Shown in pieces: positions 1-9,770 of a DNA stretch of 64,000 nucleotides (positions are counted from its first letter, which is position 1; every line of letters starts with the position of its first letter). The DNA comes from JAEXOD01 sp963663265 (GTDB lineage: Bacteria; Bacteroidota; Ignavibacteria; Ignavibacteriales; Melioribacteraceae): assembly GCA_963663265.2 (NCBI GenBank), contig CAXXXM010000001.1, positions 558,001 to 622,000 of the forward strand, written 5' to 3'. Position numbers and translations under genes: made by a program. The notes beneath the pieces were generated by a model. That model was given only the letters and a program-made list of their open reading frames with translations. It was not told where the DNA came from and did no database searches.

Positions 1-2
1 AG

Positions 3-329
3 AAGAATCATCTTTCAGTAGTCAGTGCAATTAAACTTATTGGAGATGCGGGGGGATTAACTATATTAGCGCATCCCGGTAATCTTAATGAATCAATTTT
101 AACCTCTTTAATCAAATCCGGTATTGATGGTATTGAAATTGTCCATCCATCACACAGTGAAAATCAAATGCGGTTTTATAAAGGCGTTGTGAATTCTTAT
201 TTTTTGCTTCAAACAGGTGGATCTGATTATCATGGCGGAGTAAAAAATGATGAGGATAATTTGGGTAAATACTTTGTGAGTCCAAAATTAGTTGATACAA
301 TGAGAAAGTTAATTTTTAAGCATTATTAA
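3..329 (+). CDS. PHP-domain phosphoesterase, C-terminal part (truncated by window edge)
   Basis: The last 108 residues of a protein whose start lies before the window. AHPG near the beginning and GSDYHG near the end are the metal-binding motifs expected in the C-terminal half of PHP-superfamily phosphoesterases. The closest family from memory is the TrpH/YciV type (nucleoside 3',5'-bisphosphate phosphatase, RNase AM), which hydrolyses pAp-like nucleotides or trims RNA 5' ends. The stop is followed 11 bases later by the lumazine synthase start, so the two are probably co-transcribed. The exact substrate cannot be called from this fragment. Confidence 0.75.
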   Translation, partial: KNHLSVVSAIKLIGDAGGLTILAHPGNLNESILTSLIKSGIDGIEIVHPSHSENQMRFYKGVVNSYFLLQTGGSDYHGGVKNDEDNLGKYFVSPKLVDTMRKLIFKHY

Positions 330-340
330 AAGGTTATTTA

Positions 341-802
341 ATGAATACAATAGAAGGAAAATTATCGGCAAAAGATTATAAATTTGCAATAGTTGTTAGC
401 AGATTTAATGACTTCATATGTCAAAAACTTGTTGAAGGTGCACTTGATTGTTTAAATAGACATCATGCTGATGAAAATAATATTACAATTGTTAAAGTGC
501 CGGGAGCTTTTGAAATACCGGTAGTTACTGATAAATTGGCAGAATCAAAAAAATATGATGCCATTATTTGTTTAGGTGCTGTTATTAGAGGAAATACTCC
601 ACATTTTGAGTATGTAGCCTCTGAGGTATCAAAAGGGATAGCTCAAACATCATTAAAATATAAAATTCCTGTTGCTTTTGGTGTTCTAACAACTGAAAAT
701 ATTGAACAATCAATTGAACGGGCAGGAACCAAATCGGGTAATAAAGGCTGGGACGCTGCATTATCGGCAATTGAAATGGCTGACTTAATGAAACAGCTCT
801 AA
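341..802 (+). CDS. ribH: 6,7-dimethyl-8-ribityllumazine synthase
   Basis: Penultimate enzyme of riboflavin synthesis. It condenses 5-amino-6-ribitylaminouracil with 3,4-dihydroxy-2-butanone 4-phosphate and usually forms a cytoplasmic capsid-like oligomer. The 153 residues match the usual family length. Visible motifs are VSRFND near residue 19, VPGAFEIP near 53 and AVIRGNTPHFEYV near 80, which includes the conserved active-site His88. The ATG has an AAAGG-like ribosome site upstream. It follows the PHP gene closely and ends before a good hairpin terminator. No other rib genes are nearby, so the pathway is scattered in this genome. Confidence 0.96.
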   Translation: MNTIEGKLSAKDYKFAIVVSRFNDFICQKLVEGALDCLNRHHADENNITIVKVPGAFEIPVVTDKLAESKKYDAIICLGAVIRGNTPHFEYVASEVSKGIAQTSLKYKIPVAFGVLTTENIEQSIERAGTKSGNKGWDAALSAIEMADLMKQL

Positions 803-827
803 ACAAAAAATCAAGTTTAAAAATTTT

Positions 828-859
828 AAGGTACTAATTTTATTAGTGCCTTTTTTTTT
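828..859 (+). terminator. Rho-independent terminator after ribH
   Basis: A 10-bp stem (828-837 with 843-852, one G-U pair) and a five-base loop are followed directly by a run of nine T residues. It lies 26 bases after the ribH stop and separates ribH from the next gene. Confidence 0.85.
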
Positions 860-935
860 GCCATAATTTAGTTTAGAACCAAATAGAAATTTTGTTTGTT
901 TCTTAAATAAACAATAAAATAAAAAATGGTGTAAT

Positions 936-2021
936 ATGGCTCAATATAAATTATTTAGTAACTATAAACTTGGTAAATTAGAATTAAAAAATAGAGTAGT
1001 AATGGCTCCAATGACACGTTCAAGAGCTATCAACAACATACCAAATGAATTAATGGCTGAATATTATGGACAGCGTGCTGAAGCAGGATTGATTGTTACT
1101 GAAGGAACTTCACCTTCGCCAAATGGATTGGGATATTCCAGAATGCCCGGTATTTTTAGCAAAAATCAAGTTGAAGGTTGGAAAGCTGTTACTGATAAAG
1201 TTCACTCAAAAGGTGGAAAAATATTTGTTCAATTAATGCACACGGGCAGAATTAGTGAAAAAAGCAATATGCCTGATGGTGCAATTATATTAGCCCCATC
1301 TGCGGTTAAACCTAATGGGAAAATTTGGTCAGATTCGTTAGGACAGGTTGAGTTTCCGGTTCCAACAGAAATGACTATTACTCAAGTTAAAGAAGCAATC
1401 AATGAATTTGTTCAAGCTGCAAAAAATGCTATTGAAGCAGGTTTTGACGGCGTTGAACTTCATGGTGCCAATGGGTATTTAATAGAGCAATTTTTATCAC
1501 CAATAAGTAATATTAGAGAAGATGAATATGGTGGTTCTATTGAAAACAGAAGCAGATTTTTACTTGAAGTTGCAGAAGCTGTCATAAAAGCAATAGGTAA
1601 AGAAAAAGTAAGCATCAGATTGTCTCCTTATGGAATTGCAAGTGATATGCCTCATTATGCTGAAATTGATGCTGAGTATAATTATTTAGCTGAAAAATTA
1701 AATGAACTTGAGTTGGTTTATGTTCACTTAGTTGACCATAGTGCAATGGGTGCTCCTAAGGTGCCTGATTCAATTAAAGAAGCATTTAGAAAAAAGTTTA
1801 ATAATACTCTAATTTTAAGTGGTGGCTATTCAAAAGAGAAAGCAGAGTTGGATATAGAGAACGGCAATGCTGATTTAATTGCTTTTGGAAGACCTTTTAT
1901 AAACAATCCAGATTTAGTTAATAGGTTAAGAAATGATTATCCGCTTTCGGCAGATTTAGATGTTAATACTTTTTATTCACCAGGGGAAAAGGGATATACA
2001 GATTATCCGGTTTATAAATAG
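936..2021 (+). CDS. Old Yellow Enzyme family NADH:flavin oxidoreductase
   Basis: FMN-dependent ene-reductase of the OYE/NemA class, which reduces activated C=C bonds or nitro groups using NAD(P)H. It is a 361-residue single TIM barrel. MAPMTRSRA near residue 23 binds flavin. HGANGYLIEQFLSP contains the His176/Asn179 pair that binds the phenolic or enone substrate, followed by Tyr181, the usual proton donor. DEYGGSIENRSRF and the C-terminal IAFGRPFINNPDL phosphate-binding region are both present. It is a single gene between two terminators, so probably its own transcript. Physiological substrate unknown; stress or xenobiotic reduction is a common inference for this family. Confidence 0.93.
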   Translation: MAQYKLFSNYKLGKLELKNRVVMAPMTRSRAINNIPNELMAEYYGQRAEAGLIVTEGTSPSPNGLGYSRMPGIFSKNQVEGWKAVTDKVHSKGGKIFVQLMHTGRISEKSNMPDGAIILAPSAVKPNGKIWSDSLGQVEFPVPTEMTITQVKEAINEFVQAAKNAIEAGFDGVELHGANGYLIEQFLSPISNIREDEYGGSIENRSRFLLEVAEAVIKAIGKEKVSIRLSPYGIASDMPHYAEIDAEYNYLAEKLNELELVYVHLVDHSAMGAPKVPDSIKEAFRKKFNNTLILSGGYSKEKAELDIENGNADLIAFGRPFINNPDLVNRLRNDYPLSADLDVNTFYSPGEKGYTDYPVYK

Positions 2022-2049
2022 AAAAAAAGCTGCAATCGCAGCTTTTTTT
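2022..2049. terminator. Bidirectional terminator between convergent genes
   Basis: A-tract, 6-bp stem AGCTGC/GCAGCT (2028-2033 with 2038-2043), four-base loop and T-tract. It is symmetric and lies between the convergent stops at 2021 (+) and 2048 (-), so it can serve both. Confidence 0.85.
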
Positions 2050-3535
2050 ACTTTAAAATAACCTCTCTTTTATAATTCCCCGTCGAAATCTCATACAAAG
2101 TTAGGTATGCTAACTTTGTAATTTTTTCGTAAAGAATTTTGTTTAAAGTTTCAGGTTTATCAGTCATATAGTGTAAATGTTCGTAACTATTAGTTGTAAC
2201 AAAATAAAGAGCCGGAATCCCGTTATTATGAAAAGGAGCAGCGTCGGCACCGCCACCACTCCAAGTATTATCAACGGACATATCAAAATATTCATCATCT
2301 ATTTTTTTTGCCATTTTCCATAGAATAGGGGAACTTTTCCCATTACCAATCTGAATGCTATCTCCATATCCTATGCAATCCATGTTTAACATGGCAACGG
2401 TTTTATCAAGAGGGAAAATTGGATTTTTTGTATAAAACTCTGCACCAAGTAATCCGGCTTCTTCGCTTGAAAAAAGAATAAACACAATTGATCTTTTAGG
2501 TTGAATATTAGCATTCTTAAATGCAGAGGCAATTTCAATTAAAGCTGCTGCCCCAGAAGCGTTATCATTAGCACCGGGGAAATATAATGTGTCTCCTTGT
2601 TTCCCTACGTGGTCTAAATGAGCACCTAAAATTACATATTCATCTTTTAATTTTTCATCAGTTCCAGGAATAACACCAATAATATTCATTGTTTTGCGAT
2701 ATTTATCGTATTTTGCATCAACTAAAATTTTTGCAGAACAATTTAACTCCAAACTTGCGGGTTTCATAGTCTTATCTATCTTTGTTTGCAGTTCATTAAG
2801 CGAAGTGTTGGAATTGGCAAAAAAATCATTTGCAGCAGGTAAATCAACGTGAAGCTGAGGAAAATCTAAATCTTGTTCACCATTACCGGCTATTGTTGAA
2901 CCAATGGTTTTTTGAGGATTAACATCATTTGGTAAGGAAACAAAAAGTATCCCTATTGCCCCGTGTTGAGCTGCTATTGCAGATTTTTCTCTTGGGTTTC
3001 CGTTTGCAAACGGCTTTTCTCCAATTCTCCATCGGGGATTATATTTAAAGACCATTACAATTTTACCATTTACATCGATATCTTTGTAGTCATCATAACC
3101 ACTAAAAGAATCAGATAAACCATAACCGCAAAAAACAACATCAGCTTTTATATCTCCGCTTCCGGTAAATCCTCTAAATACAAAATCTTTGCCAAGTTTA
3201 TATTCAATTTGCCTATTTTTATCAATCAATTCAAACAGAATAGGTTCTTTTATTTCATTGTATTCAACTTCGAAGTATTGAAAATATGAATCAGTTGGCT
3301 TTTGCAATCCAATTTTATTAAACACACTTGCAGAATATTCGGCAGCCTTATAATATCCCGGACTTCCTGCAAGTCTGCCTTCTAATTCGGGACTTGCAAA
3401 ATATGATACTTTATTAAGCAGGTTATTTGACTTAATAAAATCTAAACCGTTTTTCTTATCTGAGTCATTTTCGTTTATCATACCAAATACTCTTAAAGAT
3501 AAGGCTACTATAATTAATAGAACCATGTTTTTCAT
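2048..3535 (-). CDS. Exported M28 family zinc aminopeptidase with PA domain
   Basis: Di-zinc exopeptidase. Residues 1-19 form a hydrophobic signal peptide. A PA-like insert lies at roughly 130-260, and the M28 catalytic domain follows. The ligand motifs are in order: AHLDH (His306, with His309 adjacent), NDNASG, SSEEAGLLG (catalytic Glu and metal Glu), NMDCIG and the late EHLHYMTD. All metal ligands look intact, so the enzyme should be active in the periplasm or at the surface, releasing N-terminal residues from peptides. The neighbour upstream on this strand, the DUF255 gene, ends 46 bases before this start, so the two may be co-transcribed. There is no type IX sorting domain. Confidence 0.92.
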   Translation of the reverse strand: MKNMVLLIIVALSLRVFGMINENDSDKKNGLDFIKSNNLLNKVSYFASPELEGRLAGSPGYYKAAEYSASVFNKIGLQKPTDSYFQYFEVEYNEIKEPILFELIDKNRQIEYKLGKDFVFRGFTGSGDIKADVVFCGYGLSDSFSGYDDYKDIDVNGKIVMVFKYNPRWRIGEKPFANGNPREKSAIAAQHGAIGILFVSLPNDVNPQKTIGSTIAGNGEQDLDFPQLHVDLPAANDFFANSNTSLNELQTKIDKTMKPASLELNCSAKILVDAKYDKYRKTMNIIGVIPGTDEKLKDEYVILGAHLDHVGKQGDTLYFPGANDNASGAAALIEIASAFKNANIQPKRSIVFILFSSEEAGLLGAEFYTKNPIFPLDKTVAMLNMDCIGYGDSIQIGNGKSSPILWKMAKKIDDEYFDMSVDNTWSGGGADAAPFHNNGIPALYFVTTNSYEHLHYMTDKPETLNKILYEKITKLAYLTLYEISTGNYKREVILK

Positions 3536-3581
3536 ATTATCGAACCTAATTAAATTTATTTTAGTGATTAAAATAGTAAAT

Positions 3582-5639
3582 TCAAATAAGTTTTTCTAAT
3601 TCTTTTTCTAACTGGTCGATAGAGTCTATTGGCAGCTCGCAAACATGGTTTTTGCAAATATAAATTTTTGCAGTTTCTGAAACACTAAAGTTTTTTATAA
3701 ACGGGGCATATTCTGCAATAATATTATAATTTTCATTATTTACAAATAATAGAGTGTTAAAATTTTGTACTCTTTGTTTTATCATTTCTATAAAAATTCT
3801 TGCTTTTTCGGGTTGGTTATTTTCGAGTATTACTATTTCAGTATTAGTTGTTATAGATTCTTGATAAGAATTTAGTAACATACTAAATGAGCGGGAGTAT
3901 TTTTCTATTTCAATGCCATAGCTATTTAATAGTTTTAATTTATAGTCCTCAAATTTTGTATTTGAAGTTATTAAAAACAAAGTGTTAAAAATTGAAACTG
4001 CAATAGAATTTGCTGCTGGAATAGCGTTATCAAAAGTTTGTCGTGACCTATTGAAAAGTTTTTCTCCATTATGAGGGGCAAAAAACAATCCGAAATTTTC
4101 ATTATCCCAAAATAAATCAATTAATTTCTCAGTAAGTTTAATTGCATCTATTAAATAGTCTTCATTTAATTCAGCCTTGTATAATTCAAGCAAACCCCAA
4201 ATTAAAAAAGTATAATCATCAGCGGTTGAATCCAACCCTGATTCACCATCAATATATCGATGCTTTAGAGTGTAATCTTTGTTTATTAGATGTTTTTTAA
4301 TAAAACTATAATTATTCTTTGCTAAATCAATTAAGTTTTTATCATTAAAAACATTACCTGCATAAGATAAAGCTTTAATAATTAAGCCGTTCCAATCAGT
4401 AAGAATTTTTGTATCAGTAATAGGATGAGTTCTTTTTTCTCTTATTGAAAAAAGAATTTTTCTAATACTTTCAATTTCAGGATTATCAAGAATTGATAAA
4501 TCCTGAATAAAAGGAATATTATTACCTGTTTTAATATGTTTACTTTCGTCAAGATAGTTACCATCTTTTTGGATGTTATATCCTTTTAAGAAGGCAACCA
4601 ACTGATTAATACTTAAAGCACTGCTTAATTCTTGGTAATTCCATAAATAAAATTTACCTTCTTCTTTTTCGGAATCAGCATCTTGAGCAGAATAAAAACC
4701 ACCCTCAGAATTGAGAAGTTCTCTTTGTAAGTATTCAGTAATTTGATATACAGTATTTTTGAATAATTTGTTTTTAGTAATAGCAAAAGTATGTGTATAA
4801 GCCAAAATTAACATTGCTTGATCGTAAAGCATTTTTTCAAAATGGGGTAAAAGCCAGTTTTCGTCAGTTGAGTATCTGTGAAATCCAAATCCAATTTGGT
4901 CAAAAATGCCTCCTTTACGCATTTCGATAAGAGTTTTTTCAACCATGCTTAAAGCTTCAGGTTGATTGTATATTTCGAAATAGTTGAGTAAAAAAAGTAA
5001 ATTGTGAGGTGAAGGAAATTTTGGTGCCTTATTAAATCCGCCTTTATTTGGGTCAAATGAGTTAGTAAAGTCCTCAAATGTTTTATGTATAATATCTTCA
5101 GAAATAACAGTATTTTCGCTTGAACTTGTAAAATCTACTAAATTTGAATTTATCGCATTAATTGATAATTCAATTTTTTCGTAATCATTTTTCCAAATTT
5201 CAATAATTCTTTTAATAAGTGTTAAAAAACCGATTCTGCCATATCTATCTTCAGGAGGGAAATATGTGTTTAAAAAAAAAGGTTTTTGTTGATGATTTAT
5301 AAAAACAGTAAGGGGCCAACCACCATTACCGTTCATAGCTTGACATGCCTGCATATAAATATTGTCAATTTCCGGATGTTCTTCTCTATCAACTTTTATT
5401 GAAATAAAGTGTTCATTCAAAAAATTTGCAATTTCTTCATTTTCAAATGATTCATGAGCCATTACATGACACCAATGACAAGTTGAATAACCAATAGATA
5501 AAAAAATCGGCTTATTTTCAATTTTAGCTTTCTCAAAAGCTTTGATATTCCATGAAAACCAATTGACTGGATTGTTAGCGTGTTGCAAAAGATAGGGGCT
5601 TTTTTCGTGTATTAATGAATTATTGAAGTTTGTATTCAT
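3582..5639 (-). CDS. DUF255 thioredoxin-domain protein (YyaL/SPATA20 family)
   Basis: A 685-residue member of the conserved YyaL/spermatogenesis-associated protein 20 family. The N-terminal thioredoxin-like domain begins with the signature HEKSPYLLQHANNPVNW and carries CHWC at residues 54-57. The remaining 500 residues form the alpha/alpha-toroid (glycosidase- or epimerase-like) region, with motifs such as LLPHFEKMLYDQAM and GGFYSAQDADSE. No signal peptide, so probably cytoplasmic. The biochemical role of the family is not established; redox and carbohydrate roles have both been suggested. ATG with an AGGTAG ribosome site. Full length, no sign of damage. Confidence 0.9.
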   Translation of the reverse strand: MNTNFNNSLIHEKSPYLLQHANNPVNWFSWNIKAFEKAKIENKPIFLSIGYSTCHWCHVMAHESFENEEIANFLNEHFISIKVDREEHPEIDNIYMQACQAMNGNGGWPLTVFINHQQKPFFLNTYFPPEDRYGRIGFLTLIKRIIEIWKNDYEKIELSINAINSNLVDFTSSSENTVISEDIIHKTFEDFTNSFDPNKGGFNKAPKFPSPHNLLFLLNYFEIYNQPEALSMVEKTLIEMRKGGIFDQIGFGFHRYSTDENWLLPHFEKMLYDQAMLILAYTHTFAITKNKLFKNTVYQITEYLQRELLNSEGGFYSAQDADSEKEEGKFYLWNYQELSSALSINQLVAFLKGYNIQKDGNYLDESKHIKTGNNIPFIQDLSILDNPEIESIRKILFSIREKRTHPITDTKILTDWNGLIIKALSYAGNVFNDKNLIDLAKNNYSFIKKHLINKDYTLKHRYIDGESGLDSTADDYTFLIWGLLELYKAELNEDYLIDAIKLTEKLIDLFWDNENFGLFFAPHNGEKLFNRSRQTFDNAIPAANSIAVSIFNTLFLITSNTKFEDYKLKLLNSYGIEIEKYSRSFSMLLNSYQESITTNTEIVILENNQPEKARIFIEMIKQRVQNFNTLLFVNNENYNIIAEYAPFIKNFSVSETAKIYICKNHVCELPIDSIDQLEKELEKLI

Positions 5640-5843
5640 GTTACTACCTTTTTTATAATAATAACCAAAATCTATAAAAGTAAGTTCGATTAGTTAAAAA
5701 AAACTAATATTTTGTTAAAAATGATAAAAATGAGTAAAAAATAAAAAAGATAAAAAAAGCTGGCACAAAACAGAAACAAGGTTGTTTAATCTCTAAATTA
5801 AATAAATGCAATGAGTTTTGCCGAAAATGGACAGAGTCAAATC

Positions 5844-5872
5844 TTGACATTTTAAGTCTCAAGCTGTATTTT
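5844..5872 (+). promoter_or_regulatory. Candidate sigma-70-type promoter for the uppS-bamA operon
   Basis: A perfect TTGACA at 5844-5849, 17 bases of spacer and TATTTT at 5867-5872, about 30 bases before the uppS start. This is the only long intergenic gap before the uppS-lpx-rnr gene run, so it is a natural operon promoter. Bacteroidota-group housekeeping promoters often differ from this consensus, so the assignment is tentative. Confidence 0.45.
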
Positions 5873-5903
5873 GTAAAGTTAATTTTTAATTTTAAGAGAA
5901 AGA

Positions 5904-6728
5904 ATGAACAGGTCTTTATCGGATAAGAACATTCAAGAAATAGAAGCAATAAAAAGTTTGGGTAACATTCCTAACCATATTGCAATAATAATGGATGGGA
6001 ATGGCAGGTGGGCAAAAAGGAGAGGACTGCCAAGAGCTGCCGGACATAAGAAGGGGGTTGATGTTGTTAGAGAAATAGTTGAAGCATGCACTCAATTAGG
6101 AGTAAAATATTTAACTTTGTATACTTTTTCAACTGAGAACTGGAAACGTCCTCAAGAAGAAGTAACAACCTTAATGAGGTTGATAGTTAAAAGTTTACAT
6201 TCCGAAACAAATGAATTGCATAAAAACAACATAAAGTTAACAACAATAGGAGATTCAAGTTTATTGCCCAATATTGTTCAAAAAGAACTTGAAGACTCGA
6301 TGTTGAAAACAAAAGATAATACTCGAATGGTATTAAATCTTGCGTTAAGTTATAGTGGAAGAACAGAAATAGTGCAGGCAATTGCAGCAATTGCAAAAAA
6401 AGTTGAAACCGGAGAACTTAAACCTGAAGAAATTTCAGAGGAAATCATCTCAAAACACCTCTATACAGGAGATATGCCGGATCCAGATTTAATGATTAGA
6501 AGCGGCGGCGAAATGCGGGTTAGTAATTTTTTATTGTGGCAAATTGCTTACTCGGAAATTTTTGTAACAAAAACGTTATGGCCTGATTTTAAGTACTCAT
6601 GTTTATTGGAAGCCATTCAAGATTTCCAAACAAGAGAAAGAAGATTCGGATTAGTTAGTGAACAGATTTCAAAAAATACAAAGAATAAGAATGCAAAAAC
6701 ACTTTCCCATCAAACTACTGAAGTATAG
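5904..6728 (+). CDS. uppS: Isoprenyl (undecaprenyl) diphosphate synthase
   Basis: Cis-prenyltransferase that makes the C55 lipid carrier for peptidoglycan and LPS from farnesyl-PP and isopentenyl-PP. IIMDGNGRWAKRRG holds the catalytic Asp31. TLYTFSTENWKRP and the late IRSGGEMRVSNFLLWQ / SEIFVTKTLWPDF motifs complete the family signature. At 274 residues it is slightly longer than usual, with about 20 extra N-terminal residues before the conserved NIPNHIAIIMDG block. First gene of the envelope operon. Its 3' end overlaps the likely bamA start by 38 bases, which suggests translational coupling. Confidence 0.95.
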   Translation: MNRSLSDKNIQEIEAIKSLGNIPNHIAIIMDGNGRWAKRRGLPRAAGHKKGVDVVREIVEACTQLGVKYLTLYTFSTENWKRPQEEVTTLMRLIVKSLHSETNELHKNNIKLTTIGDSSLLPNIVQKELEDSMLKTKDNTRMVLNLALSYSGRTEIVQAIAAIAKKVETGELKPEEISEEIISKHLYTGDMPDPDLMIRSGGEMRVSNFLLWQIAYSEIFVTKTLWPDFKYSCLLEAIQDFQTRERRFGLVSEQISKNTKNKNAKTLSHQTTEV

Positions 6729-9189
6729 TTTATTTATTTACATACTTTTATTGAACAATGTTCTTCCTCAAACAGGCAGAGCTAATTACCAAATACTTGG
6801 CGTTTCCGTTGAAGGAAATAAAAGTGCTGATGCAACAACTATTATTGCAAACAGCGGTTTACGAGTTAACGACGAAATTGAAATTCCGGGTGACCAAACT
6901 ATTAATGCTATTAAGAGGTTATGGGCATTAAATATTTTTTCTGATGTAGCTGTTGAAATTGCAAAGCAGATTGATAACGGTGTTTTTCTTGTTATTAAAG
7001 TCAAAGAATTTAATCGACTTGCTGACCAGGTTTTTATACAAGGCAACGATGAAATAAGCGATGATGATATTAATGCTAAAATTAATTTTGTTAAAGGCCA
7101 AACAATAAAACCTCATGATGTTTACAGAGTTAAAATGAAAATTCAATCTCTTTATGCAGAAGAAGGTTTTCTTAACTCACAAGTAGAACCAACTCAGTAT
7201 AGATTTTTTGAAGCTGATACCTCCGATGATGAAATTACGGTTACATGGCAAGATATAACCAATGCAGACAATACGTATAAAACTGAATATGACTATGATT
7301 CTGATAGTAAATCTGATGTGATTACCAAAATGAAAGATCGTATTTTATTGGTTTATCAAATTACTGAAGGCGATATTTTAAAAGTTAATGAAATTAAATT
7401 TGTTGGTAACAATGCATTTAATAATAGTGATTTAAAAGATGAATTTAGTGAAACTCATGAATCAGTTTGGTGGAAATTTTGGCAAAGTGCTAAATTTAAA
7501 AAAGAAGACTATAAAAAAGATAAAGAAGCTTTAGAAAAATTCTATAGAAAAAATGGATATCGCGATTTTGAAATCATGAGCGATAGTATGGTATATTCTG
7601 AAGATAGAAAAAAAGTTGATATAGTATTAAATGTATTTGAAGGTCCTCAATACAAAATCAAGAATATTATTTGGCAGGGAAATACAGTATATCCTGCTGT
7701 TGCTTTAAACGAAAGACTTGATTTCCAAGATGGTGATGTATACGATTATGAAAAGTTTCAACAGAACTTATATTTTAATGAAAAACAGATAGACGTATCT
7801 TCCTTATATCAAGATAATGGTTATTTAGCTTTTAGTCTTGATGCAAAAGAAGAAAAAGTTGCAGATGATTCGCTTAATATTATAATTCGAGTTACTGAAA
7901 ACAACCGTTTTTCGATTAACAAAGTTGAAATTACAGGCAATGATAAAACTAAAGATAAAGTAATAAGACGTGAACTTTATACAATTCCGGGTGATTATTT
8001 TAGTAGAAACAATATTTTTAGAAGCATTCAGCAGTTAGCAAATTTGCAATATTTTAATGTTGAGAAGTTATATCAAGAAGGTGTTGATTATAAACCTTCA
8101 AGTGATAGTACAGTATCATTAGTATATAAAGTAGAAGAAAAATCGAGTGACTACTTAAATGCTTCAATTGGATATAGTGGAAGTTACGGTTTTAGTGGTG
8201 CACTTGGAGTAACTCTTACAAACTTTTCAATAGCTGAACCATTCCAATTGGGTGGTGGTCAGATTTTAAATTTTAACTGGCAATTTGGTGTAGGAAACTA
8301 TTATAGAACATTTACACTTGGCTTTACCGAACCTTGGTTTATGAACACTCCAACATTAGTTGGTTTTGAAGTTTTTGATACACGTCAACAATATGTGTAT
8401 GATTTAAGACAATCAGGTGGAACGGTTAAGGTTGGTAGAAGATTAACTTGGCCCGATAACTATTTTTATGTACAAGGAAGTTTAAAATTCCAATATAATG
8501 ACGTAATTGACGGGCGTGGATATTATAATGAAGGCTTAACTCGCCAGTATACACTTGGTGTTACAATTACAAGAAATGATATTGATAATCCAATATTTCC
8601 TTCTAAAGGTTCAAAAAACTCTTTAAGTGCTGAAGTTTCTGGTGGATTTTTATTACCGGGTGATGTAGATTACTATAAGGTAGATTTTTCTTCTGAGTGG
8701 TATAGAAGATTATTTAATACAAGCAGAGTAACTTTTTATACTGGAATAGATGTTGGATATTTAAATGAGATAGTACCTGGTACATCTATTCAGCCGTTTG
8801 AATATTATTATATGGGTGGTAATGGTTTAGTAATTGCAACTACTCCATTGCGTGGTTATGATGATAGAACGGTTGGTCCATATAATAGTGATGGAAATAT
8901 TATTGGTGGTAGATTAAAAACAAAGTATACAGCTGAATTAAGAGCAGCGTTAGCTTTAGACCCAATACCAATTTATGTTTTGCTTTTTGCCGAAGCAGGT
9001 AATATATTTGAAAATGCGTCAAATTTTAATTTCTACGATTTGAAACGCTCGGCAGGAATTGGGGCAAGATTGCTTATCAACCCAATAGGTTTGATAGGAT
9101 TTGATTTTGGATATGGATTTGATAGAAAGTCTGTTGATGGTCAAGACCCTCAATGGATGTTCCACTTCCAATTTGGAAAAGGATTTTAA
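6691..9189 (+). CDS. bamA: Outer membrane protein assembly factor BamA
   Basis: Central Omp85 subunit that inserts beta-barrel proteins into the outer membrane. I chose the ATG at 6691 rather than the upstream GTG at 6658 because it puts a signal peptide (hydrophobic run FIYILLLNNVLPQ) near the N-terminus; the product is about 832 residues. Successive POTRA domains fill roughly residues 35-470 (recurring blocks such as VEGNKSADATTI, IKFVGNNAFNNSDL, VEITGNDKTKDKVIRREL). A 16-stranded barrel region follows, with the lid-loop motif GGNGLVIATTPLRGYDDRTVGP and the terminal strand WMFHFQFGKGF ending in Phe. It lies between uppS and two skp genes, a typical FCB-group arrangement. Confidence 0.95.
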   Translation: MQKHFPIKLLKYSLFIYILLLNNVLPQTGRANYQILGVSVEGNKSADATTIIANSGLRVNDEIEIPGDQTINAIKRLWALNIFSDVAVEIAKQIDNGVFLVIKVKEFNRLADQVFIQGNDEISDDDINAKINFVKGQTIKPHDVYRVKMKIQSLYAEEGFLNSQVEPTQYRFFEADTSDDEITVTWQDITNADNTYKTEYDYDSDSKSDVITKMKDRILLVYQITEGDILKVNEIKFVGNNAFNNSDLKDEFSETHESVWWKFWQSAKFKKEDYKKDKEALEKFYRKNGYRDFEIMSDSMVYSEDRKKVDIVLNVFEGPQYKIKNIIWQGNTVYPAVALNERLDFQDGDVYDYEKFQQNLYFNEKQIDVSSLYQDNGYLAFSLDAKEEKVADDSLNIIIRVTENNRFSINKVEITGNDKTKDKVIRRELYTIPGDYFSRNNIFRSIQQLANLQYFNVEKLYQEGVDYKPSSDSTVSLVYKVEEKSSDYLNASIGYSGSYGFSGALGVTLTNFSIAEPFQLGGGQILNFNWQFGVGNYYRTFTLGFTEPWFMNTPTLVGFEVFDTRQQYVYDLRQSGGTVKVGRRLTWPDNYFYVQGSLKFQYNDVIDGRGYYNEGLTRQYTLGVTITRNDIDNPIFPSKGSKNSLSAEVSGGFLLPGDVDYYKVDFSSEWYRRLFNTSRVTFYTGIDVGYLNEIVPGTSIQPFEYYYMGGNGLVIATTPLRGYDDRTVGPYNSDGNIIGGRLKTKYTAELRAALALDPIPIYVLLFAEAGNIFENASNFNFYDLKRSAGIGARLLINPIGLIGFDFGYGFDRKSVDGQDPQWMFHFQFGKGF

Positions 9190-9220
9190 TTAGTAATAAA
9201 ATAATAACTCGAGGTATATT

Positions 9221-9760
9221 GTGAAAAAACTATTAGTAATTGCATTTTTATTATTGCCAATTTTGGCTTCTGTAGCTCAAACAACCGGAACTACTACTAC
9301 AACACAAAAAACAGGTTATGTAGATACGGATGCTATTTTAGCTCAATATTCAGCTTCAATTAAAGCTAAAAGCGATTTAGAAGCTTTAGCAGGTACATGG
9401 AGAAGAACTATTGACTCTTTGTATACAAACTTACAAAATGAATATGCAGATGCTCAGAAAAAAATTGCTACAATGACTGATGCAAAAAAACAAGAATTAC
9501 AACAATCATTAATGAAAAAAGAACAAGATTTAAGAGCATTACAAGAAGAAAAATTCGGCACCAATGGTGAATTAAGTAAAAAACAAGAAGAATTCTTCGC
9601 TCCAATAAACAAAAAAATTCGTGAAGCTATTGAAAAAGTTGCAAAAGATTTAGGATATACTTTTGTATTTAACAAAGCAGGCGAAGTTATGCTTCTTTAT
9701 GCTGAAGCTGAATTTGATATTACTTTTAAAGTACTTGACGTTTTAAAAACATTGAAATAG
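9221..9760 (+). CDS. OmpH/Skp-family periplasmic chaperone, copy 1
   Basis: Holds unfolded outer-membrane proteins on their way to BamA. GTG start at 9221 with GAGGT upstream; residues 1-20 are a clear signal peptide ending near ASVAQ. The mature part has the Skp pattern: a short beta segment (TGYVDTDAILAQYSA), a long charged helical hairpin from about 45 to 140, and closing strands (YTFVFNKAGEVMLLYAEAEFDIT). At 179 residues it has normal length. A Thr-rich stretch directly after the signal peptide (about residues 21-30) is unusual. It sits between bamA and a second skp paralogue only ten bases downstream. Confidence 0.9.
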   Translation: MKKLLVIAFLLLPILASVAQTTGTTTTTQKTGYVDTDAILAQYSASIKAKSDLEALAGTWRRTIDSLYTNLQNEYADAQKKIATMTDAKKQELQQSLMKKEQDLRALQEEKFGTNGELSKKQEEFFAPINKKIREAIEKVAKDLGYTFVFNKAGEVMLLYAEAEFDITFKVLDVLKTLK

Positions 9761-9770
9761 TGGATAACTA

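Noticed and set aside
860..935. TTGTTT..AAACAA inverted repeat upstream of the OYE gene as a regulator site
   Set aside because: Short, very AT-rich and easily due to chance; no second copy to support it.
6658..6690. GTG start giving an 11-residue longer BamA
   Set aside because: It would place a charged segment before the signal peptide; ATG 6691 gives a normal exported protein start.
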